Below the pieces are notes generated by a model. It was not told the origin of the DNA. It did no database searches and saw only the letters and a list, made by a program, of their open reading frames with translations. This document shows, piece after piece, positions 44,390-51,245 of a DNA stretch of 51,245 nucleotides (the stretch's first letter is position 1; each line of letters opens with the position of its first letter). The stretch comes from CAXMST01 sp963700785 (lineage in GTDB: Bacteria; Actinomycetota; Thermoleophilia; Solirubrobacterales; 70-9), in assembly GCA_963700785.1 (NCBI GenBank), contig CAVOYZ010000025.1, forward strand, positions 1-51,245, in the 5' to 3' direction. The translations under genes were made by a program, and so were the position numbers.

Positions 44390-44668
44390 ATGGGTCTGCG
44401 CCTCGGCCGCCACAACTTCACGCGGGTCGTCTACGACTCCTCCTCCGACGTCCTCTACGCGAGCCTGCCGGGCACCGAGCCGGTTCGCCGCGAGCCGACC
44501 CCCGAGGAGGACGTCTGGCTGTTCGACGACCGCGATCGCTTCGTCGGGGTCCGGGTGCTCGAGCCGCGGCGACGCTGGGAGCGCGACGGAGCCGTCTGGA
44601 TCAGCCTGCCGACCGGCGAGCGCGAGCGCGCCGCCGGGGTCGAGGCGGCGCTGCGCAGCGGCGGCTAG
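44390..44668 (+). CDS. Small protein, possibly DUF2283-like
   Basis: 92 residues starting 13 bases after the ThDP gene stop. The pattern VVYDSSSDVLYASLPG followed by EEDVWLFDDRDRFVGVRVLE recalls DUF2283, a small beta-rich domain of unknown function in which D-x-x-x-D-V-LY-I is typical. No catalytic residues can be named. It is probably co-transcribed with the ThDP enzyme. Confidence 0.6.
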   Translation: MGLRLGRHNFTRVVYDSSSDVLYASLPGTEPVRREPTPEEDVWLFDDRDRFVGVRVLEPRRRWERDGAVWISLPTGERERAAGVEAALRSGG

Positions 44669-44671
44669 GGT
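44666..44671 (+). promoter_or_regulatory. -10 element TAGGGT of the SDR gene
   Basis: TAGGGT overlaps the TAG stop of the preceding gene and lies 8 bases before ATG 44680. Confidence 0.45.
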
Positions 44672-44679
44672 CGGACCGG

Positions 44680-45525
44680 ATGGCGGAGCTCGAGATCGAG
44701 GGGAGGGCGGCGCTGGTCACCGGCGCGGCCCGGGGGATCGGGCTCGAGACCGCGCGGGCGCTGCACGCCCGCGGCGCCTCGGTCGCCGTGGTCGATCTCG
44801 AGGGCGGTGCGATCGGCGCCGCGGCGCGCTCGATCGGCGGGCGCGCCTTCCCGCTCGCGGCCGACGTCACCGACGAGGCCGCCGTGAAGCTCGCGGTCGA
44901 GGCGGCGCTGACCGAGTTCGGCCGGCTCGACATCGTCGTCGCCAACGCCGGCATCGCCCAGCCGGTGCGTCCCGTCTCGGTGCTCGACCCGAAGGCGTTC
45001 GACGGCGTGCTGGCGGTCAATCTCAACGGCGTCGTCCACACCGTGCGCCAGGCCCTGCCGCAGGTGATCGAGCAGCGCGGGCACGTCCTGGTGATCGCCT
45101 CGGTCTACGCCTTCCTCAACGGCGCCCTGCAGTCGAGCTACGCGATGAGCAAGGCGGCGGTCGAGCAGTTCGGCCGGGCACTGCGGGTCGAGCTCGCTCC
45201 ACACGGCGCCTCGGCCGGCGTCGGCTACTTCGGCTTCGTCAACACGGCGATGGTCCAGGGCGCCCAGGAGGACCCGATCGCGAGGCGACTCGAGCGCCTC
45301 GCCCCGCGGCCGTTCCGCAAGCGGATCACCCCCGCCGAGGCCGGCGAGGTGCTCGCCGGGGCGGTCGAGCGTCGCGCGGCGCGGACCGTGCGGCCGCGGC
45401 GCTGGGCCGCCTACTCGCGACTCCGCGGGCTGATCAACCCGGCGCTCGACGAGGCGATCGCCCGCAGGCGCCTGGTCCAGGAGTCGATCGTCGAGGCTGA
45501 GCGCCGCGGGCGCGAGGAGCGCTGA
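44680..45525 (+). CDS. Short-chain dehydrogenase/reductase
   Basis: 281 residues. Rossmann motif TGAARGIG is at ~15-22, cofactor-specificity Asp in VAVVDLEG (suggesting NAD), NAGIAQ, and the catalytic Ser in IASVYAF with YAMSK as the YxxxK pair. An extended C-terminus of ~70 residues (TVRPRRWAAYSRLRGLINP) may guide membrane or lipid substrates. It faces the thiolase-like gene across a perfect palindrome. Substrate unknown; neighbours suggest a hydrophobic acyl or steroid-like compound. Confidence 0.92.
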   Translation: MAELEIEGRAALVTGAARGIGLETARALHARGASVAVVDLEGGAIGAAARSIGGRAFPLAADVTDEAAVKLAVEAALTEFGRLDIVVANAGIAQPVRPVSVLDPKAFDGVLAVNLNGVVHTVRQALPQVIEQRGHVLVIASVYAFLNGALQSSYAMSKAAVEQFGRALRVELAPHGASAGVGYFGFVNTAMVQGAQEDPIARRLERLAPRPFRKRITPAEAGEVLAGAVERRAARTVRPRRWAAYSRLRGLINPALDEAIARRRLVQESIVEAERRGREER

Positions 45526-45526
45526 A

Positions 45527-45548
45527 CCGCGGCCGCGGGCGGCCGCGG
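45527..45548. terminator. Perfect palindrome between convergent SDR and thiolase-like genes
   Basis: CCGCGGCCGC (45527-45536) and GCGGCCGCGG (45539-45548) are exact reverse complements separated by GG. It lies one base after the SDR stop and four before the opposing stop, so it can fold in both transcripts and probably acts as a bidirectional terminator. No T-tract. Confidence 0.65.
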
Positions 45549-45552
45549 CGAC

Positions 45553-47046
45553 TCAACCGAGCTCGAAGCGGCCGGCGCCGACGAAGCGGGCCCGGCGGCC
45601 GAGCGCGTCGGAGCCGGCGAGATTGGCGAGCGTCTCGTGGTCGTCGGCCTTGGCGACGGTGCGCTCGCCCGGATCCGGCGCGAAGGTCGCGATCCCGAGC
45701 TCCGGCTCGCCCTCGCGCGAGTAGATCGCGGTGTAGGCCTCGATCTCGGCCGAGCCCGAGTCGGGCGGCGGCACGATCCGGCGCTGCGGGCCGGCGTCGA
45801 TCTCGCGCTGCGGGTTGAAGTGCTGGTAGCCGGGCTCGGCCTGATCGCGCCCCGGGGCGAGTAGCACGACGCCGTGCTTGCTCAGGTACCAGCCGACGCC
45901 GGTCGCGAGCCCATGGCCGCCCTCGGCCCGCAGCCGGTCGCTGAGGGCCGCCAGCGAGTGCGTCACGTAGTTGCTTCCCGGCCCGCCGGCGAAGCTGAGC
46001 CCGCCGGTGACCGTTAGCGGACGTCGCTCCTCGAGCGGGTCGAGGCCGAGCTCCGCCGCCGCGACCTCGACCGCCGAGGGAAAGCAGGAGTAGATGTCGA
46101 GGTGCGGGATCTCCGCAACCCCCAGGCCCGAGTGGGCGAGCACGTCCCGGGCGCAGGCCGCGAGCGCCGGCGATCGGTCGAGCCGCACCCGGCTGCTCGC
46201 AAACGGGTGGTCGGAGGCTGTCGCGGTACACCGGACCGCCACCCGTCGCGCCGGGTCGATCCCGGCCTCGTCGGCGAGCTCACGGGAGCAGACCAGCAGC
46301 GCCGCGGCCTGGTTGGTCTGGATGTTCGAGTTCATCAGCTTCGTGTAGGGGATCGAGACCTGGCGGTTGGCGGCGGAGGCGGTCGCGATCGCCGCCGCCG
46401 ACGGCGCCTCGCGGCTCCAGGCATGAGGGTTCCCGGCGGCGACGGCGGCGAAGCCTGCCCAAAGCTCGCCGAGATGGCGCCGGTGGGAGGCGGGATCGCG
46501 GCCCGCGGACGCGCGCACCGCCGACTCGAACAGCGGGTAGTAGGCGACCGGCGCCAGCAGGCCGGCATCGCGCTCGACCGGGTGGCTGGTCTCCCCGAGT
46601 TCGCCGACGACGCGGTCCGGCTCGGTGCCCGCGGCCTGCTGCGGGAAGCCCGGATCGCGGCCCTCCTTCATCGCCCGCATCAGCACGTCGACGCACTCGA
46701 CGCCGGCGAGCAGTAGGGCACGCCGCTCGCCGCGACCGATCCGCAGGCAGCTGTCGGCAAGCAGCTCGATCGGCGCGATCCCGCCGGTCGCGGTCAGCAC
46801 CGTCTCCAGCGGCCCGGCGCCGATCGCCGCGGCGAGCTCTCGCGCCGGATCGGCGACCGGCCAGGAGACCGACTCGACCACCCCGATCGAGTCGAGCGCC
46901 GCCAGCATCGCCTCGGGCTCGCCGCTGTCGGCGAGCGCCTCGCGGGCGACCGTCGCGAGCATCGCCTCCGGGGTCGGCTCGCCGTGGTCGGAGAGCTGGG
47001 CGGCGCCGACGATCAGCGGCTCGTTGCCGGGCAGCGGAGCGCTCAT
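45553..47046 (-). CDS. Thiolase-fold acetyl-CoA acetyltransferase-like protein
   Basis: 497 residues from ATG 47046; the ORF upstream is shadow. The N-terminus PLIVGAAQLSDHG and ALLLAGVECVDV resemble SCP-x/thiolase-like proteins, and the C-terminal half has HLDIYSCFPSAVEVAAAELG and LTVTGGLSFAGGPGSNYVTH, close to the thiolase C-terminal active-site region. A final domain of ~90 residues (EIEAYTAIYSREGEPELG) resembles OB-like additions in lipid-thiolase relatives. In the position of the nucleophilic Cys I see AGVECVDV, which could serve. Likely acyl-CoA metabolism. Confidence 0.8.
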   Translation of the reverse strand: MSAPLPGNEPLIVGAAQLSDHGEPTPEAMLATVAREALADSGEPEAMLAALDSIGVVESVSWPVADPARELAAAIGAGPLETVLTATGGIAPIELLADSCLRIGRGERRALLLAGVECVDVLMRAMKEGRDPGFPQQAAGTEPDRVVGELGETSHPVERDAGLLAPVAYYPLFESAVRASAGRDPASHRRHLGELWAGFAAVAAGNPHAWSREAPSAAAIATASAANRQVSIPYTKLMNSNIQTNQAAALLVCSRELADEAGIDPARRVAVRCTATASDHPFASSRVRLDRSPALAACARDVLAHSGLGVAEIPHLDIYSCFPSAVEVAAAELGLDPLEERRPLTVTGGLSFAGGPGSNYVTHSLAALSDRLRAEGGHGLATGVGWYLSKHGVVLLAPGRDQAEPGYQHFNPQREIDAGPQRRIVPPPDSGSAEIEAYTAIYSREGEPELGIATFAPDPGERTVAKADDHETLANLAGSDALGRRARFVGAGRFELG

Positions 47047-47083
47047 CGTCGGGTTGCGGTCGGCGGCCGGCGCGAGCTCCGGC

Positions 47084-47536
47084 TCAGCCGTTCGCCTCGA
47101 CGTACTCCTTGAGGCCCTCGGCGGCGCCCTTGCTGAGGAACTCCTTGACCTTGCCCTCGACCGGGCCGCGCAGCAGCAGACCCAGGACCCGGCCCGGGTC
47201 GGTTCGCAGCGAGTAGACGGCACGGGTGTGCCCGTCGTCGATCGCGGTCAGCTCCCAGGTGCCCGTCAGCCACTTCGGATCGCCCTTCTCCTGCTCCCAG
47301 GAGATCCCCGTGGGGCCGTCGTACTCGTAGCTGAGGATCGTCTTCGTCTTCTTGACGAGGGCGTCGTTCAGCATCTCGGCCAGCTTCGCACTGCCGTCCG
47401 GATGCTTCTCGATCACCTCGACCTCGAGCACCGAGGGCGTCCACTTGTCGCAGTTCGCGATGTCCGCGGCGACCTCGTAGACCCGCTCGAGTGGGGCCTC
47501 GATCTCAACCGTGTGACTCGCCTCCAGGGTTCCCAT
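47084..47536 (-). CDS. SRPBCC (polyketide cyclase/START-like) family protein
   Basis: 150 residues. VEIEAPLERVYEVAADIANC at the N-terminus and the closing long helix GPVEGKVKEFLSKGAAEGLKE are the two helices of the helix-grip fold; the beta strands between them (KTILSYEYDG, WELTAIDDGHTRAVY) line a hydrophobic cavity. Family members bind lipids or aromatic compounds. It lies 37 bases upstream of the thiolase-like gene on the same strand, consistent with shared lipid metabolism. The ATG follows a minus-strand TAGGCT by 6 bases. Confidence 0.87.
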   Translation of the reverse strand: MGTLEASHTVEIEAPLERVYEVAADIANCDKWTPSVLEVEVIEKHPDGSAKLAEMLNDALVKKTKTILSYEYDGPTGISWEQEKGDPKWLTGTWELTAIDDGHTRAVYSLRTDPGRVLGLLLRGPVEGKVKEFLSKGAAEGLKEYVEANG

Positions 47537-47542
47537 GCGGGC

Positions 47543-47548
47543 AGCCTA
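47543..47548 (-). promoter_or_regulatory. -10 element TAGGCT of the SRPBCC-thiolase pair
   Basis: On the minus strand TAGGCT ends 6 bases before ATG 47536; a leaderless arrangement. The divergent pdxH starts at 47598. Confidence 0.5.
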
Positions 47549-47597
47549 TCGCCGGCCCGGGCTCCGGGCGGGGCGGGCGGTCTGCGAGGATCGGCCG

Positions 47598-48215
47598 GTG
47601 CCACGACGACCCGACATGCCCGCGCTGCGACGCGAGGACCTCGGCCCCGACCCGATCGGCCAGTTCCGGGCCTGGTTCGCGGTTGCCGAGCGTGAGGTTC
47701 CGCTGCACGAGGCGATGACCCTGGCCACCGCGGACGCCTCCGGCGACCCGGACGCCCGCATGGTCCTGCTCAAGGGCGTCGATCAGCGCGGCTTCCGCTT
47801 CTTCACCAACAGCGACTCGACCAAGGGCCGGCAGCTCGAGCAGCGCCCGCGGGCGGCGCTGATCCTCTACTGGCGCGAGCTCGACCGCCAGGTCCGGGTC
47901 CGCGGTACGGTCGAGCCGCTCGGCGCCGAGGAGTCCGACGCCTACTTCGCGACCCGGCCGCCCGAGTCGCAGCTCGGCGCCTGGGCGAGCCCCCAGAGCG
48001 AGCCGATCGCCGATCGCTCGGCGCTCGACGAGCGGCTCGAGCGGGCCCGCGAGCGGTTCGGCTCCGATCCGATCGAGCGGCCCGACTACTGGGGCGGCTA
48101 CCTCGTCGTGCCGGACGAGATCGAGCTCTGGCAGGGCCAGGTTGGGCGGCTCCACGATCGCTTCCGCTACAGCCGGACCGCTGAGGGCTGGCGGCTCGAG
48201 CGGCTCGCGCCCTAG
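47598..48215 (+). CDS. pdxH: Pyridoxamine 5'-phosphate oxidase
   Basis: 205 residues from GTG. It oxidises PNP/PMP to pyridoxal phosphate with FMN. MTLATADASGDPDARMVLLK and FRFFTNSDSTKGRQL bind FMN; RVRGTVEPL and ASPQSEPIADR follow, and the C-terminal FRYSRTAEGWRLERLAP is the typical end. Length is normal. GAGGAT lies 6 bases upstream of the GTG. Its TAG stop shares CTAG with the stop of the convergent DUF190 gene. Confidence 0.95.
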   Translation: MPRRPDMPALRREDLGPDPIGQFRAWFAVAEREVPLHEAMTLATADASGDPDARMVLLKGVDQRGFRFFTNSDSTKGRQLEQRPRAALILYWRELDRQVRVRGTVEPLGAEESDAYFATRPPESQLGAWASPQSEPIADRSALDERLERARERFGSDPIERPDYWGGYLVVPDEIELWQGQVGRLHDRFRYSRTAEGWRLERLAP

Positions 48216-48568
48216 CCGTCGCCCGCGGGCGGGACAGCGCCCGGCCGGTAGGTGATCACCTCGACCCTCTCGAGGGTGACCAGCCCGTCGTCGATCATCT
48301 CGTCGAGGGCGGGGAGGACCGAGTCGATCCGTTCGGCCGAGTCGACGCACTCGATCACCATCGGCAGGTCCTCGGAGAGCTGCAGGATCCGGTGGGTGTG
48401 GATCCGCGAGTGCGCGCCGAAGCCCTCGACGCCGCGCAGCACCGTCGCCCCGGCCAGCCCCTGCTCGCGGAGCATCTCGACGATCGCCTGATAGAGCGGC
48501 TTCGAGCCGTGCTTGTCGGACTCGCCGATGAAGATCCGCAGCAGCTTGCCCTCACCCTCGATCCTCAT
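48212..48568 (-). CDS. DUF190 family protein
   Basis: 118 residues. GKLLRIFIGESDKHGSKPLY, REQGLAGATVLRGVEGFGAH and LPMVIECVDSAERID are the hallmark segments of DUF190, a ferredoxin-like PII-type fold. It follows crcB with a 4-base overlap (ATGA), a common association that suggests a role with fluoride export, for example as a regulator of the channel; this is inferred from context. Confidence 0.9.
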   Translation of the reverse strand: MRIEGEGKLLRIFIGESDKHGSKPLYQAIVEMLREQGLAGATVLRGVEGFGAHSRIHTHRILQLSEDLPMVIECVDSAERIDSVLPALDEMIDDGLVTLERVEVITYRPGAVPPAGDG

Positions 48569-48939
48569 AGCGTCCTCCCGATCGCGAGTCCGGCGAGCGC
48601 TGCCATCAGCCCGAGCGTGACCATGCCGAGGACGTTCGCGGCGGTCAGCAGCCAGGCCGAGTCCTCCGCCAGCCTGACGCTCTCGTAGGCGAAGGTCGAG
48701 AAGGTCGTGAACGAGCCGAGGAAGCCGATCCCGAGCCCGATCCGCCAGTTCTGGTCGAGCAGCAGGCGCTCGGTCGTGACCGCGACGAGCACGCCGAGCA
48801 GGAACGCGCCGATGACGTTGACGGTCAGCGTCCCCCAGGGGAACTGGCCGCCGGTCGCGCCGGAGAGCCAGCTGTCCAGCGCGTAGCGGGACGCCGCTCC
48901 GGCCGCCCCGAAGCCGGCGATCAGCAGGTACCTCGACAC
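48565..48939 (-). CDS. crcB: Fluoride exporter CrcB/Fluc
   Basis: 124 residues from GTG 48939 with four hydrophobic segments. GAAGAASRYALDSWL, FPWGTLTVNVIGAFLLG (the conserved GT-x-x-VN-x-x-G) and GFLGSFTTFSTFAYES are Fluc signatures; the last carries the Phe box and central Na+ site. Fluc channels are dual-topology dimers that expel fluoride. Only one crcB gene is present here. TACGAT is 6 bases upstream, which leaves no room for a fluoride riboswitch. Confidence 0.95.
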   Translation of the reverse strand: MSRYLLIAGFGAAGAASRYALDSWLSGATGGQFPWGTLTVNVIGAFLLGVLVAVTTERLLLDQNWRIGLGIGFLGSFTTFSTFAYESVRLAEDSAWLLTAANVLGMVTLGLMAALAGLAIGRTL

Positions 48940-48945
48940 GGGCGG

Positions 48946-48951
48946 ATCGTA
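48946..48951 (-). promoter_or_regulatory. -10 element TACGAT of crcB-DUF190
   Basis: On the minus strand TACGAT ends 6 bases before GTG 48939, so the crcB transcript looks leaderless. Confidence 0.5.
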
Positions 48952-48974
48952 GCGGTGGCGCGGGCGGCCGCCGC

Positions 48975-49913
48975 TCAGCCGGGCTCCGCGCTCGGCGACC
49001 CGGCGGCCGCCAGCGCGGCACCCCAGAGGATGTCCTGCTCGGAGACCTCGACCGGGTCGAGGCCGAAGGCCCGCATCATCGCGATCAGGATCACCACGCC
49101 GCTGACGATCGTCGGCGCCCGATCGGGCTGCAGGCCGCGCACCTGCCGGCGCTCGGCGAGCGGCATCGATGCGAGCCGCGCGAGCTCGTGTTGGAGGGCT
49201 TCGATCCCGAGCAGGTGGCCCTCGACCGAGCTCGCATCGTAGGGCTCGAGGTCGAGCTCGATCGCCGCCAGCGAGGTCGCGGTGCCCGCCACCGCGATCC
49301 CGTGGTCCGGCGAGGGACCCTCGAGGCGGCCCCGGCACGCCGTCAGCTCCGCGCGGACCGAGTCCGCCAGCGCCTCGAGCTCCCCTGACCCCGGCGGATC
49401 GCTGGTCAAGAAGCGCTCGCTGTGGCGGACGACGCCGAGCTGCAGCGACTCGTGGAACTCCGGCTCTCCGTCGCTGCCGACGATCAGCTCGGTCGAGCCG
49501 CCGCCGATGTCGCAGACCAGGGTCCGCTTGCCGCTCGGGCGCCCGCAGGTGGCACCGCCGAACGTCAGCCGCGCCTCCTCGAGCCCGTCGATCACGCGGC
49601 CGTTGAGTGCGAAGCGCTCGCGCAACTCGGCGAGGAAGGCGTCGCCGTTGGCGGCGTCCCGCACGGCGGAGGTGGCCAGCGAGATCGTCTGCTCGGGATC
49701 GTGCGCGGCGGCGATCTCGAGGTAGTCGGAGATCGCCGCGCAGACGTCCTCGATCGCCTCCGTCGACAGCTGGCCGGCGGTATCGACGCCGCGCCCAAGC
49801 CTCGTCACCCGCGACTCGCGCACCAACTCACGCAGGCCCGAGCCGTCGGCGGCGACATCCGCCACCAGCAGCCGGGTCGAGTTCGTTCCGATGTCGATCA
49901 CCGCCACCCGCAA
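48975..49913 (-). CDS. ppx: Exopolyphosphatase/guanosine pentaphosphatase (Ppx/GppA)
   Basis: 312 residues from TTG 49913. The ASKHA phosphate-1 motif AVIDIGTNSTRLLVAD opens the protein, LATSAVRDAANGDAF and CDIGGGSTELIVGS follow, and VAVAGTATSLAAIEL-like and VSEQDILWGAAL close it (the first reads GIAVAGTATSLAA). It is the short, two-domain actinobacterial form. Role: hydrolysis of polyphosphate or pppGpp. TAGGAT on the minus strand lies 8 bases before the TTG, which supports that start over GTG 49907. Confidence 0.92.
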   Translation of the reverse strand: MRVAVIDIGTNSTRLLVADVAADGSGLRELVRESRVTRLGRGVDTAGQLSTEAIEDVCAAISDYLEIAAAHDPEQTISLATSAVRDAANGDAFLAELRERFALNGRVIDGLEEARLTFGGATCGRPSGKRTLVCDIGGGSTELIVGSDGEPEFHESLQLGVVRHSERFLTSDPPGSGELEALADSVRAELTACRGRLEGPSPDHGIAVAGTATSLAAIELDLEPYDASSVEGHLLGIEALQHELARLASMPLAERRQVRGLQPDRAPTIVSGVVILIAMMRAFGLDPVEVSEQDILWGAALAAAGSPSAEPG

Positions 49914-49921
49914 GAGAGGGG

Positions 49922-49927
49922 ATCCTA
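49922..49927 (-). promoter_or_regulatory. -10 element TAGGAT of ppx
   Basis: On the minus strand TAGGAT ends 8 bases before TTG 49913, matching the leaderless spacing of other genes here. Confidence 0.5.
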
Positions 49928-49985
49928 GATGTGGGCTGGAAAGCCGGACGGTCCGTGCATCGAGCAGCCGTGGGAGCATGGGGTC

Positions 49986-50780
49986 ATGGAGCGGCTCGAT
50001 GGCCTGCGCGCCCTGCTCGTCGATCTCGACGGCGTCCTCTACGTCGAGCAGCAGCCGCTGCCCGGCGCCCGCGAGGCGGTGGCGGAGTTGCGCGCGGCGG
50101 GGCTCGGGCTGCGCTTCGTGACCAACACCACGGCGCGCTCGCGCCGGGCGACGCTCGAGAAGCTGGCGGCGCTCGGCTTCGAGCTCGAGCGGGAGGAGCT
50201 GGTCACGCCGGCGGCGCTGGCTCGGCGCCGCTGCGAGGAGCGCGGCTACCAACGCGTGGCGCTGATCATGGACGAGGCGGTCAAGGAGGACTTCGCCGGC
50301 CTGGAGGAGGTCGACAGCGACCCCGACGCGGTGATCATGGGCGATCTCGGCTCGGCCTTCGGGTTCGAGATCCTCAACCACGCCTTCCGGATGGTGTTCG
50401 GGGGAGCGGAGCTGATCGCCCTGCAGAAGAACCGCTTCTGGCTGACCGGCGACGGGCTCTCACTCGACGCCGGCCCGTTCGTCGCCGCGGTCGAGTACGC
50501 GAGCGGTCAGCCGGCCGAGGTGGTCGGCAAGCCGGCCGCGGCGTTCTTCGAGATCGTGCTCGGCTCGCTCGGCGTCAGCGCCTCCGAGGCGGCGATGATC
50601 GGCGACGACATCGAGAGCGACATCGGCGGCGCCCTCGAGGCAGGCCTGCGCGCGGTCCTCGTCCGCACCGGCAAGTACCGGGCCGAGTTCGTCGCAGAGA
50701 TCGTCGCAGAGACCGGGATCGAGCCGACCGCGACCGTCGATTCGATCGCCGACCTCCCGGCCCTGCTGGCGCCCGGCTGA
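49986..50780 (+). CDS. HAD-superfamily IIA phosphatase
   Basis: 264 residues from ATG 49986; ATG 49929 would add 19 unconvincing residues. LLVDLDGVLYV is HAD motif I (Asp nucleophile), FVTNTTARSRRATLEKL motif II, the VVGKPAAAFFE Lys motif III, and AAMIGDDIESDIGGALEAGL motif IV. The C2a cap lies between. Order and length match NagD/PNPase-like or human HDHD2-like enzymes, which dephosphorylate sugar or nucleotide phosphates. It is divergent from ppx. Confidence 0.93.
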   Translation: MERLDGLRALLVDLDGVLYVEQQPLPGAREAVAELRAAGLGLRFVTNTTARSRRATLEKLAALGFELEREELVTPAALARRRCEERGYQRVALIMDEAVKEDFAGLEEVDSDPDAVIMGDLGSAFGFEILNHAFRMVFGGAELIALQKNRFWLTGDGLSLDAGPFVAAVEYASGQPAEVVGKPAAAFFEIVLGSLGVSASEAAMIGDDIESDIGGALEAGLRAVLVRTGKYRAEFVAEIVAETGIEPTATVDSIADLPALLAPG

Positions 50781-50853
50781 GCGGCGCGCCCGACCGCCGG
50801 GTTGCGGGCCGGCCGTGATCGTGAAAGGGTGATCCGGCAGTTCACACGACGAC

Positions 50854-50858
50854 AGGAG
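50854..50858 (+). promoter_or_regulatory. Shine-Dalgarno AGGAG of dodecin gene
   Basis: AGGAG lies 5 bases before ATG 50864 and fixes the start. Confidence 0.65.
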
Positions 50859-50863
50859 CAGAC

Positions 50864-51076
50864 ATGGCGAGCAGCGTTTATCGAGTCACCGAGGTGATCG
50901 GGGTCAGCAGCGAGTCCTGGGAGGACGCGGCGAAGACGGCGGTCGAGACCGCCGGCAAGTCGATCCGGGACCTGCGGGTCGCGGAGGTGATCCGCGAGGA
51001 CGTGACGATCGAGGACGGCAAGATCACCGGCTTCCGGGTCCGCCTCGGGATCTCGTTCAAGTACGAGGGCGAGTAG
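50864..51076 (+). CDS. Dodecin (flavin-binding dodecamer)
   Basis: 70 residues. VYRVTEVIGVSSESWEDAAK, the middle helix and DGKITGFRVRLGISFKYEGE reproduce the complete beta-alpha-beta-beta dodecin fold. The family forms hollow dodecamers that store riboflavin, FMN or CoA-related compounds. The aromatic residue that stacks on flavin in archaeal and bacterial dodecins could be W40-type; here I see RDLRVAEV at that place, so ligand preference is uncertain. Confidence 0.93.
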   Translation: MASSVYRVTEVIGVSSESWEDAAKTAVETAGKSIRDLRVAEVIREDVTIEDGKITGFRVRLGISFKYEGE

Positions 51077-51106
51077 GCCGAAACCGCCGTGGGGCAGCCG
51101 CGAGCC

Positions 51107-51125
51107 AGCCGGCACCCTGCCGGCT
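51107..51125 (+). terminator. Hairpin downstream of dodecin gene
   Basis: AGCCGGCA (51107-51114), loop CCC, TGCCGGCT (51118-51125): a perfect 8-bp stem 30 bases after the stop, no T-tract. Confidence 0.55.
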
Positions 51126-51152
51126 CCCGGTGGCCTGAGCGCGGGCCATTGC

Positions 51153-51158
51153 TATCTT
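51153..51158 (+). promoter_or_regulatory. -10 element TATCTT of tRNA-fMet
   Basis: TATCTT is 12 bases before the mature tRNA 5' end, matching the placement of the -10 elements of the other two tRNA genes. Confidence 0.5.
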
Positions 51159-51170
51159 GTGCGTTTCCGC

Positions 51171-51244
51171 CGCGGGGTGGAGCAGTCAGGTAGCTCGCCG
51201 GGCTCATAACCCGGAGGTCGCGGGTTCAAATCCCGCCCCCGCTA
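51171..51244 (+). tRNA. Initiator tRNA-fMet (anticodon CAT)
   Basis: CGCGGGG pairs with CCCCGC at the 3' end, leaving position 1 C opposite position 72 T unpaired, an initiator hallmark. The anticodon stem CCGGG/CCCGG ends in three G-C pairs around the loop CTCATAA, a second initiator hallmark. T loop TTCAAAT. The discriminator A is at 51244, one base before the window ends, so the presence of CCA cannot be judged. Confidence 0.93.
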
Positions 51245-51245
51245 T

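Noticed and set aside
48940..48974. Fluoride riboswitch before crcB
   Set aside because: The -10 element lies only 6 bases before the start codon, so there is no leader RNA to hold an aptamer.

Overview
The window is about 51 kb of very GC-rich DNA (roughly 70% by eye). Gene content, frequent GTG/TTG starts and a TANNNT -10 element just upstream of many start codons point to a high-GC actinobacterium. My best inference is a Thermoleophilia/Solirubrobacterales-type organism, possibly a metagenomic contig; no sequence search was possible. Genes are densely packed, with many 4-bp start/stop overlaps. Three tRNA genes are present: Gln(TTG), Leu(TAA) and initiator Met(CAT).

Layout. 0-2 kb: tail of a PAP2 phosphatase, a small membrane protein, a PucR-type regulator and tRNA-Gln. 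2-22.3 kb: a housekeeping backbone, glmU-prs ... rplY-pth ... mfd ... mazG-eno-ftsB, an order familiar from actinobacteria and partly from Bacillus. It is interrupted at 4.5-12.6 kb by an MFS exporter, a SodC-like lipoprotein, a glycerophosphodiesterase and a trkA-trkH-trkH potassium-uptake operon. 22.4-29.8 kb: a translationally coupled cassette of three related sulfotransferases, a MurG-like glycosyltransferase, a fourth sulfotransferase of another subtype and a polysaccharide-type flippase. It looks like a system that makes, sulfates and flips a surface glycan or glycolipid, and is the most interesting block here. 29.8-35.8 kb: an unusual acidic/basic protein, csrA, a nuclease, class I aldolase, a GCS2-type ligase, a zinc-ribbon rhomboid-like protein lacking the catalytic residues, and a UPF0173 hydrolase. 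35.8-41 kb: an ECF sigma factor fused to a zinc-binding anti-sigma-like domain and long tail, tRNA-Leu, a DrrAB-type ABC exporter and two envelope proteins. 41-51.2 kb: a membrane adenylate cyclase, a ThDP enzyme, SDR, thiolase-like protein, SRPBCC protein, PdxH, DUF190-CrcB fluoride exporter, Ppx/GppA phosphatase, HAD-IIA phosphatase, dodecin and tRNA-fMet.

Eight genes (eno, the glycosyltransferase, flippase, acidic/basic protein, nuclease, ThDP enzyme and one secreted protein among them) read through only if one-base indels are corrected. Because eno is essential and its two halves are perfectly conserved, I treat most of these as probable sequence errors, and I give composite coordinates. 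No CRISPR array, IS element, integrase or replication origin was seen. No gene-free stretch exceeds 300 bases.
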